From assembly GCA_033961575.1 (NCBI GenBank), contig CM066729.1, forward strand, positions 95,917,001-95,981,000: a stretch of 64,000 bases of DNA, written 5' to 3'. The translations under genes and the position numbers were made by a program. The notes below the pieces were generated by a model. It made no database searches. It had not been told where the DNA came from and worked only from the letters and a program-made list of their open reading frames with translations. Positions 47,558 through 58,570 of this stretch are shown in pieces. Numbering within the stretch: the stretch's first letter is position 1; every line of letters starts with the position of its first letter. The DNA is from Aselliscus stoliczkanus (lineage: Eukaryota; Chordata; Mammalia; Chiroptera; Hipposideridae).

Positions 47558-48429
47558 TTAAAGAAGCCCTTTTAACATTTCTTGCAAAGCTGGCTTGGTG
47601 GTAATGAATTCCCTTAACTTATTATTTTCTGCAAAGCTCCCTATCTCGCCTTCAATTTTAAATGAAACCTTGCTGGATACAGCAATCTCGGTTGTAGGCC
47701 TTTATTTTTCAGCACTTTGAAAACCTCCTGCCACTCCCTTCTGGCCTGCAAAGTTTCTGTAGAAAAGTCAGCTGATAATCTTATGGGGGTACCCTTGTAA
47801 GTAACTTGCTGCCTTTCCCTTGCTGCTTTAAGGATTCTGTCTTTGTCCTTAACCCTTGCAATTTTCACTAGAATGTGTCTTGGAGTGGGCCTGTTTGGAA
47901 TCATACTGGTTGGAACTCTCTGCACTTCCTGGGCTTGTATTTCAATGTCCTTTGCTAGGTTAGGGAAGTTTTCAGACATTATTACTTCAAATATATTCTC
48001 AATCCCTTGCTCCCTCTCTTCTCCTTCTGGTACTCCAATGACCTGTTGGTTATTGCGTTTGATGTCCCCCAGCTCTCTTAAACTATTTTCCATGTTTCTC
48101 ATTCTTTTTTCTTTTTGTTGTTCCACATGGGTGATCTCTGTTATTTTGTCTTCTAAGTCACTGATTCGATTTTCTGCTTCATTCAATCTGCTAGTGATTC
48201 CATCATGTTTGTTATTTAATTCAGTAATTGTGTTCTTAAGTTCTAGCTGGTTGCTTTTCATGATTTCTCTATTCTTCTTTATATTTTCTTTAATTTCCTT
48301 GAACATTCTAATAATCAGTGTTCTTAACTCTGTCTCCGATAGGTTGTTTACCTCTATTTCCTCTAGTTCCACTGATTCAGGAAGTTCCTTCTGTTCTTTT
48401 ATTTGTGTTGTGTTTCTTTGTCTTCCCAT
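47558..48429 (-). pseudogene. L1 ORF1 (RNA-binding chaperone), one frameshift
   Basis: Open for 262 codons from the ATG at 48429. Residues about 65-130 form a heptad-like coiled coil (trimerisation). An RRM-type domain follows (VIGVPEGEEREQGIENIF, about residues 131-160), then the C-terminal domain (TPRHILVKIARVKDKDRIL, residues about 183-250). The open frame stops at 47641. A T(4) run at 47656-47659 is one base short of the length that keeps the normal frame. The conserved end of ORF1p follows in the next frame to a TAA at 47558-47560. Expected length is about 290 residues, a little shorter than primate ORF1p (338). Its near-intact state suggests recent activity. The 208-codon antisense frame at 47843-48469 is a shadow. 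Confidence 0.93.
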
Positions 48430-50998
48430 TCTGGCTTACTCTTTGTGTTTGCTTCAATATAACAGATAGATCCCCCAGGTTTCTCAGTCTTTTCTGGGTA
48501 AACTTATACGGTGTGTGTCCTTTATATTTGAATTACTCAGTCTCCCTATTGTCCTGTGCTTGTATCTGAGGTGTTCCTTGTGTTGTGCATCCTCACTTGT
48601 TGAAGTTTTAGTTTTGATTACTTTTGGCTTGTCAGTAGGTGGGATTGACTCCCAGATTGATTAGCTGTGACGATCAGCAGCATCTGCAGTTTATGAGGTG
48701 CTGTGAGAGGATTGACCCCTCTGATGAAACTTGGACCCTATGGGCCCTAGTACCTGTAGCAACTTCCTTTTGGGTGTGACTCTTGTATGTCAAACCCAGA
48801 AATGCTCTGGTTTTATCTAAAGTTGGCCTCCGGGTATGATGATTCTTGTGTCTGTTTGTTTGGACCCACTGCTGCAGAGTGATTTTAGAGCATAACAGAT
48901 CAACAAGAACAACCTCCGCAGCCACCAAAGGAAACCAAATGCTCGCACAAGTAAAAAAAAAACAACCATCAAACTACAGTCAACTTGTACAGAAATATCA
49001 AACATACTAATGAAGAAAACAAACAGAAACAAACAATAACCACACACACAATAATAACAGAAGTGGAAACAAAATAAAATACAATATCCTAAAATAAAAA
49101 ATAGAATAAACATGAGAAACCGAATAGCTATACCTAAAAAATAAAAAATAAGAATAAAAAAAAGTAAGAATAAAAATTTAAAAATTAAAATTTGCAGAAT
49201 AAAGGAAAAGAGGAAAAGTATAGCAGTGAGAAGAATGAATAAAATCAGGGAGAAAGTGAGGGTGGGGAAAAAAGAAAAGGAAAAAAAGAAAAAGAAAAAA
49301 TATATATTTGTCTACACACCCATATATATGGACATATATTCACCTATATACACCTATATATATGCCTATATTAAAAACTACAAAATTATAAGAATGAAAT
49401 AGAAATAAAAACCAAAAACTACCAAGATAAGCAACCAATAAAGGGAAAACAAAACAAAATAAAACCACAGAAACCAAAAATATCCGTGCCGGTCTTGGCT
49501 AAAGTCCACCAAGCTCTCTTCAGTTTTTCCTCTGCTGTATAAAAATTCCTGTGCATCCTGTGGGAACAGAGTAGGCCACCTAATGCCTAGAGTGATCCTG
49601 ACACTGCAGGTTTGCTGTACTTGAGTGTGGTTGTGACATGTGATTTTGATTTTTACAAAGTCACTGCCTTTTTGCTTTTGCCTGTCCCAATGCAGGCTGC
49701 ACCCCCAAAGGCTCAATGAGTGTCTCTGGGCACCCTTTCAGTTGACAGCTGTGGAGAATTAAAGAATTCCTCACTACCAAAAGCCTGCTGCTAAGAATCT
49801 GTTAATTAGTGCCTCAGCAGGTGAACCTGCCCTGCCTCCCAAGCCTTGCTTAAAGGTGGGGGCGGAGTAGGTAGTCTCACTCTGCAGCCTTTACTGTGTG
49901 GAAATTCTCAACCCCCTGGAGGTAGGAATACTTTCGTAGTCTTCCCCTCCTGCTCCATTCAGGAGTCAGTTTAAGACTCTCTCTTGGCGGGAGCCGAAGT
50001 TTGTGGGAGTGGGTGGGTTATTGGTTTGTTTGTTTTTTGCTTTCTGTTCAGGAATAGAAAAAGGAAAAAAAAAATAAAAAACATAAAAATAAACAAAGCC
50101 ACAGTTCCAACACTGTTTTAAGCTAAGGCCTTTGCCTCTGATGCTCCAGCGGAGTTCCTGCTGCTCTCCCAAAGGGTCTGCAGGGATTTAGGGGACTGCG
50201 TGCACCCTATCGTGTGGCTAAGATCCCTGCTCCGTCTTTCCAGGATCTGTGTCTCTGGCCGAGGTGTGCTGCGTCTCCGCGCGCGAGTCCTCTTTTTCTC
50301 CTCCTCCCGGGTTTAAGGCTCCTGCCTCGGAGCGCACCCGCGAGGTGCTTCTGCTGCTCTCCCGAAGAGACTGCCAGGGTTTAGGGGACTGTGCGCATCC
50401 TGCCGCGCGGCTCAGATCCCCATTCCGTCTCTCGGGGACCTGCGTCTCCGCACCCGAGTATTCTTTTTTCCCCTGCTCCCGGGTTTCAGTCTTCTGCGCT
50501 CCGCGTACCCGGTGGGCACAGAGACTGATCCCTGAACCGGGAGGGTGCAGGGATTGATCTTGCCCTGTCACTGCCGGGCTCTGCACCCTGCTTCCTGGGG
50601 ATCCGACGAGCCGCGGGTGCAGCTTGTACCTCTCTGCACAGTCGTCTCCTCTCTCTCCTCCCGCACTTGCCCGGCCTGAGGCTTCTGCCTCAGACTGCAA
50701 ACCAATGCACTCTTGCTGAACTCTAGGTGGGCTGCCGGCCGCAGGGAGCGAACCGGGGGAACACTCACCATGCCTCCGCAGCCGCGGGTGCGGGCTGCAC
50801 CTCACGCGTCTCGCCGCCTTCTTCCCTTACTCGCTCGGACTGCCCACCTTCCAGCAATCCTTGTGTGGAACTCTTAGTTGTTCTGTGTGATGATAGATGT
50901 CTCTTTGAAGCATATTAGAAGTTCAAATTGTGGATATTTCCAGGGGAGATTTCATGGAGCCCTCCTCACAGCTGCCATCTTGCACCCCACATCTCTCT
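48430..50998 (-). promoter_or_regulatory. L1 5'UTR and internal promoter region
   Basis: 2.57 kb upstream of ORF1 on the minus strand. The distal part (50140-50870) is GC- and CpG-rich (11 CpG in 50341-50460 alone), the only such island in the window. A middle part (48945-49480) is A-rich on the plus strand. L1 promoters are internal to the 5'UTR (established), so transcription toward ORF1 would start near 50998. No TATA box is evident. The length is large for a mammalian L1, where about 1 kb is usual in primates. Confidence 0.75.
50154..50515 (-). repeat. Tandem monomer-like repeat in L1 5'UTR
   Basis: Two imperfect units, 50154-50346 and 50347 to about 50515. Shared blocks: CTGCTGCTCTCCC (50158 and 50351), TTTAGGGGACTG (50188 and 50380), TCTCCGC, and CCCGGGTTT (50306 and 50478). 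Offset is 193 at the start and 172 at the end because unit 1 has about 20 extra bases near 50254-50275. A further pair sharing CCGCGGGTGC lies at 50611 and 50782. Confidence 0.8.
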
Positions 50999-52010
50999 GT
51001 TTGTCTTTTTCCTTTGTTACTTTCAGTTTTATATCCCACATATGAGTGAAGTATATGGTTCTTGACTTTTTCTATCTGATTTATTTTGCTTAGCATAATA
51101 ATCTCAAGATCTATCCATGTCATCGCAAATGGCACTATTTCATCTTTTCTTATGGCAGAATAGTATTCCATTGTGCGTATATGCCACATCTTCTCTATCC
51201 AATCATCTATAAAAGGACACTTTGGTTGTTTCCATGTCTTGGCCACTGTAAATAAAGTTGCAATGAACATTGGAGCACATATATCTTTACAGGTAAATGT
51301 TTTCCGATTTGGGGGTAGACACCCAGGAAAGGGATTGCTGGGCAAATGGTAATTCTATTCTTAATTTTTTGAGGAACCGCCACACTGCCTTCCATAGTGG
51401 TTGCACCAATCTGCATTCCCACCAACAGTGTATGAGGGTTCCTTTTTCTCCACAGCCTCTCCAACACTTGTAATTATTTGTCTTGTTGAAGATAGACATT
51501 CTAATCAGTGTGAGGTGATATCTCACTGTGACTTTTACTTGCATTTCTTGGATGATTAGTGATGTTGAGCATCTTTTCCTATGTCTCTTGGCCATCTGTA
51601 TGTCCTCTTGGAAAAATATCTATTCAGATTCTCTGCCCATTTTTAATTGGATTATTTATGTTTGCTGTTGAGTTGTATGAGTTCCTTATATATTTTACAT
51701 ATTAACCTCTTATTAGAGGCATTGTCTGTAAATATCATCTACCATTTGGTTGGTTGCTTCTTTGTTTTGTTGATGGTTTCTTTTGCTGTGCAGAAGCTTT
51801 TTGGTTTGATATCGTCCCATTAATTTTTTTTTAGCTTTTACTTCCATTGCCTTTGAGGGTAAAATTCATAAAATCTTTTTTGAACCCAAGTTCCAGAAGT
51901 TTAGTACTTATGTTTTCTTCTATGCAGTTTGTTTTTTCAGGTCTTATGTTTAGGACTTTGATCCACTTGAGTTAATTTTGGTACATGGTGACATGTAGCA
52001 TACTGATGTT
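50999..52010 (-). mobile_element. Older L1 host, continued (3' part of ORF2)
   Basis: Resumes after the target duplication with TTACTTTCAGTTTTATATCC (51018-51037) and runs through the end of ORF2 in antisense: the YYSAI block in the frame 51345-50923 (reading into the L1 junction) and [19 protein letters not shown] in 51595-51287. 5'-truncated near 52010. Frames are broken, so it is inactive. Confidence 0.87.
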
Positions 52011-53964
52011 CAGAAATGGCTGTATATGGGAAGAATGAAATGAAACAAACATGATTGTTTGGGACGCCAGGACACTTCCTGAAGAGAACTATGGGATAGT
52101 GAAATTTCAAAAAATGTCTTAAGAGGAGAAACAGTTGGCTGTTGCATAGAGTGCTATTCTAAAGTTAAATAGCTACCACTTCTATATTGCCTGCTTAGCA
52201 ATATCTATTATTATAGATACTGCAACCAGTAGAAGAAGACAAAGCTGAGAATTTACCTGGCAGATTATGTTTTTGGTCAGGTTAATTTAGGTTACAAAAA
52301 TTTGTAATACACAATTTAAAAGAATATTATAAAATCTATGAAGCGGTTCTCTGCTTATTTTAATTTAGTTTATCCCAGGTACTGGGTTAAGTGCTGGAGA
52401 CAAAAGGAAATAAACACAGTCTCTCATTTTAGGGGCTTACTGTTTAGCTGGAAAGGGAGAGAATTTTTTTGTTTTCTTTTTTTCTAATCAGAAACAACAA
52501 TAGAAATAAATATGAGAGAAGGCCAGAAATAGGAGTTTGTAGGTTTACTTTATGTAAATGAGACTCTCCTTGGAGCGAATATGAATAAAATGTGAATTGA
52601 GCCCTCCAGTGAGATATGCAGGCCCTAGATGTCTATGTGTAAAACTGCACAGAGATTTGTTGTCTTCTTGCCTAAAATGGTAGGAGGTCTGGCTAGGAAG
52701 TAGGGGGACACATCCCTGTGGACTTGCTGCCATAACCCAATTTGTAAGGAGGCACTAGACATATTGGTGATAAATAACCCAATGCTTCCTCCCTGCCTTT
52801 ACCAACACAGCTGTAAGAGGGATTAAAACAGCTTACACTATGGGAAGTATTTTATGGATCATATCACGAAATTGCATTGTGATATTCATTCCCTGGTACC
52901 CAATGGCCTACCTTCAATTTACTACATTCTTTTATTTCACTGAACAAAAATATGTTGAATGCCTGCTATTTTTAAACATTATTATAGGTATAGATAACAC
53001 AATAGTTGACAAAATAGAGTCCCTGCTCTCACAGAAATGACTTTCCAAGGTGAGTAGAAAATAAATAGTTCTATAATGTGTTAGTTGGCAGTAAGTACCA
53101 TATAAAAGGTAAACCAGGGGAACATGGTCAAAGGTGAACACATAAATTTAAGCAATGTTTAAAAAAGAGTGGAAAAAAGCCTGCCTGGTAACAATAAACT
53201 TAAAAAGTGCCTGGATGAATCTGTGCGCCTGACAGATTGCTTAGGAAAGAGAAGCCCAGACAGAAGGAAAGAAAGTATTTCACAACCTCCCATGAGACAG
53301 AGTGCTTGACTTACCTGAGGAATGCAGAGAGACTTACCTGACAGAATGAAGGGGGAGATGAGAAATAAGCTCAAAGGGAGAGGCTGAGGATAAAGAATAC
53401 TTCAAGCATTATAATCTTGGGGCAACTCTCTAATCTTCATAGGTAAATATAAACAACAGTACCTACTAAACACGAGGTATAAGGCAAATGAGATTGTTAG
53501 AGCCAATGACTTTATTAAATATAAGTTATGATAGAAACTACTGTTTTCAAGTTCTTAACATAGCAGACAGGCTAGGTGAAGATATGATTGGACGATATAT
53601 CACTTTTAATTCTATTATCACTACATTACTGTCTGCATCCTAGCAAACACTGAGGAGAAAGAGAGGTACCCATATTTAATATGTGTGTGTGTGTGTGTGT
53701 GTATAAAATTATTGTATATATAGTATATATTTATTATATATATATTTTTTTCAGGTTTTTATCACAAAAGTGCTACTATGAAATTCCTTGCATCCTATTG
53801 TGCATGTGCAGGAGTATCTCATGAATATATACCTAGGAGTGGCATTGTTAGATCATAACCCTTTGCTAGGATTAGATTATCTTTTAATAAGGAGATATTA
53901 TTTCTTTTAATATAGTCATATTTATAAAGATATTTCTTTATATTTATTTTAAGCCGAGCTTTTT
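52011..53964. other. Unrecognised sequence
   Basis: (GT)n at 53681-53702 and (TA)-rich DNA to 53748. Otherwise I recognise nothing; the small frames have no family signature. Confidence 0.45.
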
Positions 53965-54110
53965 TTTTTTATTTAAGTTTATTGGGGTGACAAGTGGTTA
54001 GTAAAGTTACATTGGTTTCAGGTGTACAATTCTATAATACATTATCTATATATCCCATTGTGTGTTCACCACCCAGTCAGTTATCCTTCCATCACCATAT
54101 ACTTAATCAC
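53965..54110 (-). mobile_element. L1 3'-end fragment, antisense
   Basis: Poly(T), then AAGTTTATTGGGGTGACAAG (53974-53993) and TATATCCCATTGTGTGTTCA. It supplies the intact sequence ACATTATCTATATATCCCATTG (in two blocks at 54039-54060) that shows what the MITE-interrupted L1 at 61.6 kb looked like before insertion. Confidence 0.85.
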
Positions 54111-54139
54111 TTTTAAATAAAAAAAAAAAAAAAATTCTT

Positions 54140-54373
54140 GCCTACCTTGAGATTATATACATTATTTCTATTTGTATTCTTCCAAAAGCTTTAAAATTCT
54201 ATTTCATTTAAGACTTTTTAAGTTAGGTATTTACCCCAATGAGTGGAAACTTATGTTCACACAAAAGCCTGCCCATGACTGTTTCTAGCATCTTTATTTA
54301 TAATTATCAAAACTCTGTTGAAGGACAACCAAGATATTATTCAGTAGGTGAATGGAAAACAAACTGTAGTGCA
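54140..54373 (+). mobile_element. Ancient L1 ORF2 3' part, first piece
   Basis: Sense-strand L1 from the end of ORF2 (GGTATTTACCCCAATGAGTG at 54226-54245; CAGTAGGTGAATGGAAAAC). Interrupted by an LTR and resumed at 55029. Confidence 0.75.
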
Positions 54374-55028
54374 TGACTTGGTGTAGAATTAACCCCTGGT
54401 CATTCGCAGTTATAAAAAAATTTACAAGACTCTACAAGAGTATCCAGAGAAAAGATTCATTGAAAGTTACAAGGGAGAGAGAGTTCTATTTGGAACTGGC
54501 AGAAGTTTGCCAGGGACATCTGAGAGGGAGAACTGGGGAAACAGAGGGGGAAAAGAGAGATACTGGCAGGAGTTTGCCAGGGTAGAGTCTGATGGGGGAC
54601 AGCTGCATCGATGAGAAGTGCTGGGGTTTTATATTTTTCTAAGCAGGATGTAGGGTGCTTGTCAGCTAGCAGGGGGGCTGCCATTACAATTGTCTTCTTT
54701 TGGGAACTGTCCTGTTCCCATCTATGATGCATGTGAGTTTGTAGGTGGTTGCTGTTGTGATTGGGAACCACTCTGTTCCCATCTAGGATGGGTGTTTGTT
54801 AGTTTGCAGGAGGTTGCTGTTGCAATTGGGAACTATTCTGTTCTCACTTTTGATGGATGTAAGGTGCGTCTCAGCTTGTAGGTGCAGTGCTGGCCAGGGG
54901 AGTCAGAGACAAGTGGTTAATGTTTAAGCTCATTCCTGCTAACTCACAAACTTGCTCCTGTTCACTTCTTACCTGTCCCATCCTGCCACCTCACAAGCCC
55001 ACTCCCAGTAACTATTTATCTTATCAAT
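54374..55028 (-). repeat. Probable solo LTR with tandem enhancer-like repeats
   Basis: Not L1, yet it sits exactly between two adjoining L1 pieces. Read on the minus strand it has four imperfect repeats of 61-65 bp (54650-54880; the word TGGGAAC recurs on the plus strand at 54701, 54762 and 54827), then a TATA-like AATATAAAACCCC (complement of 54623-54635), then about 250 bp that include a second pair of repeats (CTGGCAGAAGTTTGCCAGGG at 54496 and a near copy at 54563). This is the U3-R-U5 order of a retroviral LTR. Flanking L1 words GTGCAT and GTACAC could be a decayed 6 bp duplication. No internal retroviral sequence. The class is not certain; ERV1-like is a guess. Confidence 0.62.
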
Positions 55029-55450
55029 GTACACCTGCAATGGAATAGTACTCACTGATTGAAACAAAATGGAGTATCAGGCCAGGTGAAAACAAGGAGG
55101 GACTTTAAATGCATATTACTAAGTGAAAGAAGTCAGCCTGAAATTACTATATGGCTATAAACTGTATGATTCCAAATATAGGACTTTTTGGAAAAGGAAA
55201 ATCTACAGTGACAGGAAGAATCATTAGTGGTGTCTAGGCTTTCAGGGTAAAGGAAAGGCGGAGTAAGGCATGAATAAGTGGAACTTATGTAGAGCAGTGG
55301 AACTATAATGGCATGACAAGGTGTTATGGTGCATACATTACATTATATATTGGTCAAAATCTATGGAATGATACAATACAGAAACTGGACCCTAATATAA
55401 ACTATGGTTTTTAGGTAGCAATGGTATATCAATATTGGTTCAACAATTGT
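55029..55450 (+). mobile_element. Ancient L1 ORF2 end and 3'UTR, second piece
   Basis: Resumes with CAATGGAATAGTACTCACTG (55038-55057), TTAAATGCATATTACTAAGTGAAAG region, and TGTATGATTCCAAATATAGG (55164-55183). Highly diverged after about 55400. Confidence 0.75.
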
Positions 55451-58044
55451 AACAAGCATACCATAGGAACAAAAAGTGTTAATAATAGGGAAATTATGTG
55501 GAATGGTGGGGTAGAAGGGTATGAGTGGGGAAAAGGGATATATGGAAACACTGTACTTATTACCTATCTATTTATTTATTTATAAACTGAAGCCTCTCTA
55601 AAAACCAAAATCTATTTATACAAAATAAAAAGACTAGAATATTTAAAGGAGGGTAGGCAGGCATTTATTATATTAATCTTATTTGTAAGAAAAAAATAAA
55701 ACATCAAAACTCTGTACCTAGAAAAAAGCCTGCTCATAAAATTCTTTACAGTTTTTCTCATTTTGCATCAAGTGGAATTATTAAAATAGGAAGAGAACAT
55801 ATAGACTAACCATCCCTCACTTAGGGATGGTTATTAGCCTTTGTGTGGTTTATCATAGTCATCTCAAGAGGAAATGAATAACATTCAAAACATGATCAAT
55901 AAGCATCATGACCAAAATAAAATTTTGTATCCTGAGAGCTAAACATATGTTACCTCAGCACCTTGGTGACACTATCTAGCAATGAAAAACAAATAAATAT
56001 TTGGAAATCAAGAAGAGTTGAGCCAAATTCTGCCTTTATTAAAACTACAAAATTATTTTGGTGGCATCTTTTATTTTCTGGAGGCTACTGTCTTCCTCTG
56101 TAAAGAGGAGCACATATTATCTCTGGGGTCCGGTTCACCTTTACTTTCTGTTGTTACAGGATTACACAGTTGCACTTGTTAATGGGGATCTTGTGAATTT
56201 GTGTGCTGAGACAGTTCATGCAAATGAACTCCGAAGAATCAGGGGCCCTGTTCCCATGCAAATAAACCAAATGATAAACAATAAAGGAGAGAAATGAAGA
56301 AAATCAAGAGCAATATTAATTTCCCATCTATTTAACTTATTTTCTTCATTCTGAGTCTTTCTGTAAATATGAAAATAATATTTGAAGGATGAGCAAACCA
56401 AAAGTCATTATCCTAACTGACTGGCAAGTCATTTTTCATCACCCAAATATGAATTTCAGTGTTTATGAATATATTTGAAATTTTTGAGATGATATGGTGA
56501 ATGGGTAATTTCATCAGACCAAATTTTTTATAGATAGGAAGAGTGGGGTATTTAATTTAGGTGACATGTATTTTGAAAGCTTAACAATGACCAGTAGTTA
56601 AGCATTTTTTTTCATGTTTAGAAGATTAATGGTGAAATATAATGTCTATTAAAAATTATTTTTCACTTTTTTCATTTCATAGAAGCAACTTATGAGTTAT
56701 AATTAATTAGCTTATTTTAGGTATAAATACACAAATTTGGTTTTCAAAAATCCCTATTTTTATTTTCAACTCAGTTTGTCTTTAACATCGATACATATGA
56801 TCATAAAACTGATTATAATAGACCATTATAATTAATAAAAATGTTTAAGCCTGTAACATAATTTAAATATTATTCTATATTTCTTAAAGATTTTCAGTTG
56901 TATATCAATTATTAAAATGTTAATACTAAAATCATTAATAACCCATTTTCCTTCTAAATGTATTTGGATTTCTTGAAGGTTTTTAGATTTTGGTTCCAGA
57001 TTCTTTCAAATAGTTCATTTAAGATTTTAAAAAATGTTATAGTTAAATCATAATTTTTTTTCAGAATGCTCTGAGTGTATAGTTATTCTAGGTGTTCCAT
57101 CTTAAGATTTTTGTTTTATTAGCTTATTTAACAGTGTTGTCAAAATGAGGTACAAATCAAGTGAACCAATTCCACAGGAGACTTATTAATGAGGCATAGT
57201 GCCTGCTTATGAATGTGCAATGGGCAATACTGCCAAATTAACTAGCATAAGAAACTCTGTCCTGGTGGGGTTGAGTAGTTGAGTATATCTACACAGGAAA
57301 ACAAATGATAGATAAGATCATTACCTAGAGAGCATTACCTAGAGATCTTTGAATTAGAACACAGGGAAGTTGATATTCTTTAAGAATTATTTATATTATG
57401 CTGTAGTAATAAAATGAATATCCTTTCACTTCTCCAGAGAATTTCCTGTCTGAATACCTGGAACAAATCATACAGATCATTTCTCTTTTTAACAATGCTG
57501 GAAAAACCAGGTATGTTTTCACTTTATAGCTCTGTTCGCTATATTCTTTTAATGCAACAAAAGTTTCTTCTATTAAAAAAACTTGTTGCAAGTTACAATT
57601 ATTTAAATTGCATATAATTTGATTTAAATCATGGAGTAGTATCTTTTCGAAGGTATTTTAGGATAGGCCTTAGGAATCCTGATAATTTGGGAAAAATACG
57701 TTGGTTTCATAGACTTTACTATGTGCTCGTGTACATTTTCTTTCAAATTTTCTCAGGTGAATAATACTAGGTTTTTTTCTCACACTTACATGTTTTTCCA
57801 TAGTTATTATTTCCATATCTTATCCTTAAAATCTGGAGCATTATTCTGTGTGACTCTGTTGCCATTTTTCAATAAAAATAAATCTTATACCAGACCTTGG
57901 TGATATCGCTTGCTTCAGGCACACATTATGGCTTATATCATTTACTTGGCTCTGACTCATATCATTAGTTATTTTCTAAAATTTGCTTCCTTTGAAATAC
58001 AGAAGGTTGTAAATTATTTGATAGCAGGGTTCATGCTGACAGTG
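55451..58044. other. Mostly unrecognised AT-rich DNA
   Basis: Holds one copy of a duplicated sequence (57133-57312). The 79-codon frame at 56058-56297 has no domain. Nothing else recognised. Confidence 0.45.
57133..57312 (+). repeat. Dispersed duplicate, copy A
   Basis: Shares AAAATGAGGT-CAAATCAAG (57142-57160), GACTTATTAAT, CATAAGAAACT (57247-57257) and ACAGGAAAACAAA (57293-57305) in the same order with 60336-60517. Family unknown. Confidence 0.65.
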
Positions 58045-58305
58045 AATTCAGAGAAGGATTTCCTGGATAAGTAAAATAGAGATTTCTGGTTACCAGAGGG
58101 GAAGGGTGGAGAGTTGGTGAAAATGGTGAAGGGGAATATAGTTAGTACTATTGTGACAAGTTTGCAGGGTGACAGATGGTTACTAGAATTAGTGGGGATC
58201 ACATTTTAAGGTACAAAAATGTGAAATCACTATGTTATACACTTGAAACTAATGTAACTAATATTGTACACCAACTATACTTAAATTTCAAAAAAATAAA
58301 GGAAA
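58045..58305 (+). mobile_element. L1 3'UTR fragment, sense
   Basis: GTTACCAGAGGGGAAGGGTG (58090-58109), GTTATACACTTGAAACTAAT (58232-58251), TACACCAACTATACTTAAAT and an A-rich end at 58290. 5'-truncated old L1. Confidence 0.82.
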
Positions 58306-58570
58306 TCTGTACTTAAGTATATAGGTCTGTACTTAAACAGGTCCTTGGGAGATTTATCAAGGCAGATCGAGGGAAAGAAGTTATCCTGAATGTTAGAACT
58401 AATGCAACAAAGGCACAAAAATGGTGATGGAGATCTAGGAACATCAGAGCTGCTTGAAGAGTTTATGAGCATATGTAGGTTTAAACTAAAGTAAAATAAA
58501 CCTCAGTAATGAAAAAAGAGATAGGTGTAAAATTTAATTTAAAGGTAGAATCTGTACAATAAAGTCCTTT
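58306..58570. other. Unrecognised sequence
   Basis: Short unassigned spacer between two L1 fragments. Confidence 0.4.

Larger units (their letters stand above)
43142..50998 (-). mobile_element. Essentially full-length L1 retrotransposon
   Basis: About 7.86 kb. 3' end with an AATAAATAAAT-type tail (43142-43190) and 3'UTR to about 43720; ORF2 remnant 43722-47505; 53 nt spacer; ORF1 48429-47558; 5'UTR 48430-50998 starting near GTGCAAGATGGCAGCTGTGA (complement of 50967-50986). A 13 bp target-site duplication GTTTGTCTTTTTC lies at 43129-43141 and 50999-51011, and the older L1 reads through cleanly when the element is removed. The youngest large insertion in the window: ORF1 has one frameshift, but ORF2 has several lesions, so it cannot move by itself. 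Confidence 0.93.

Noticed and set aside
47843..48469. 208-codon plus-strand open frame
   Set aside because: Exact antisense of L1 ORF1; no domain of its own.
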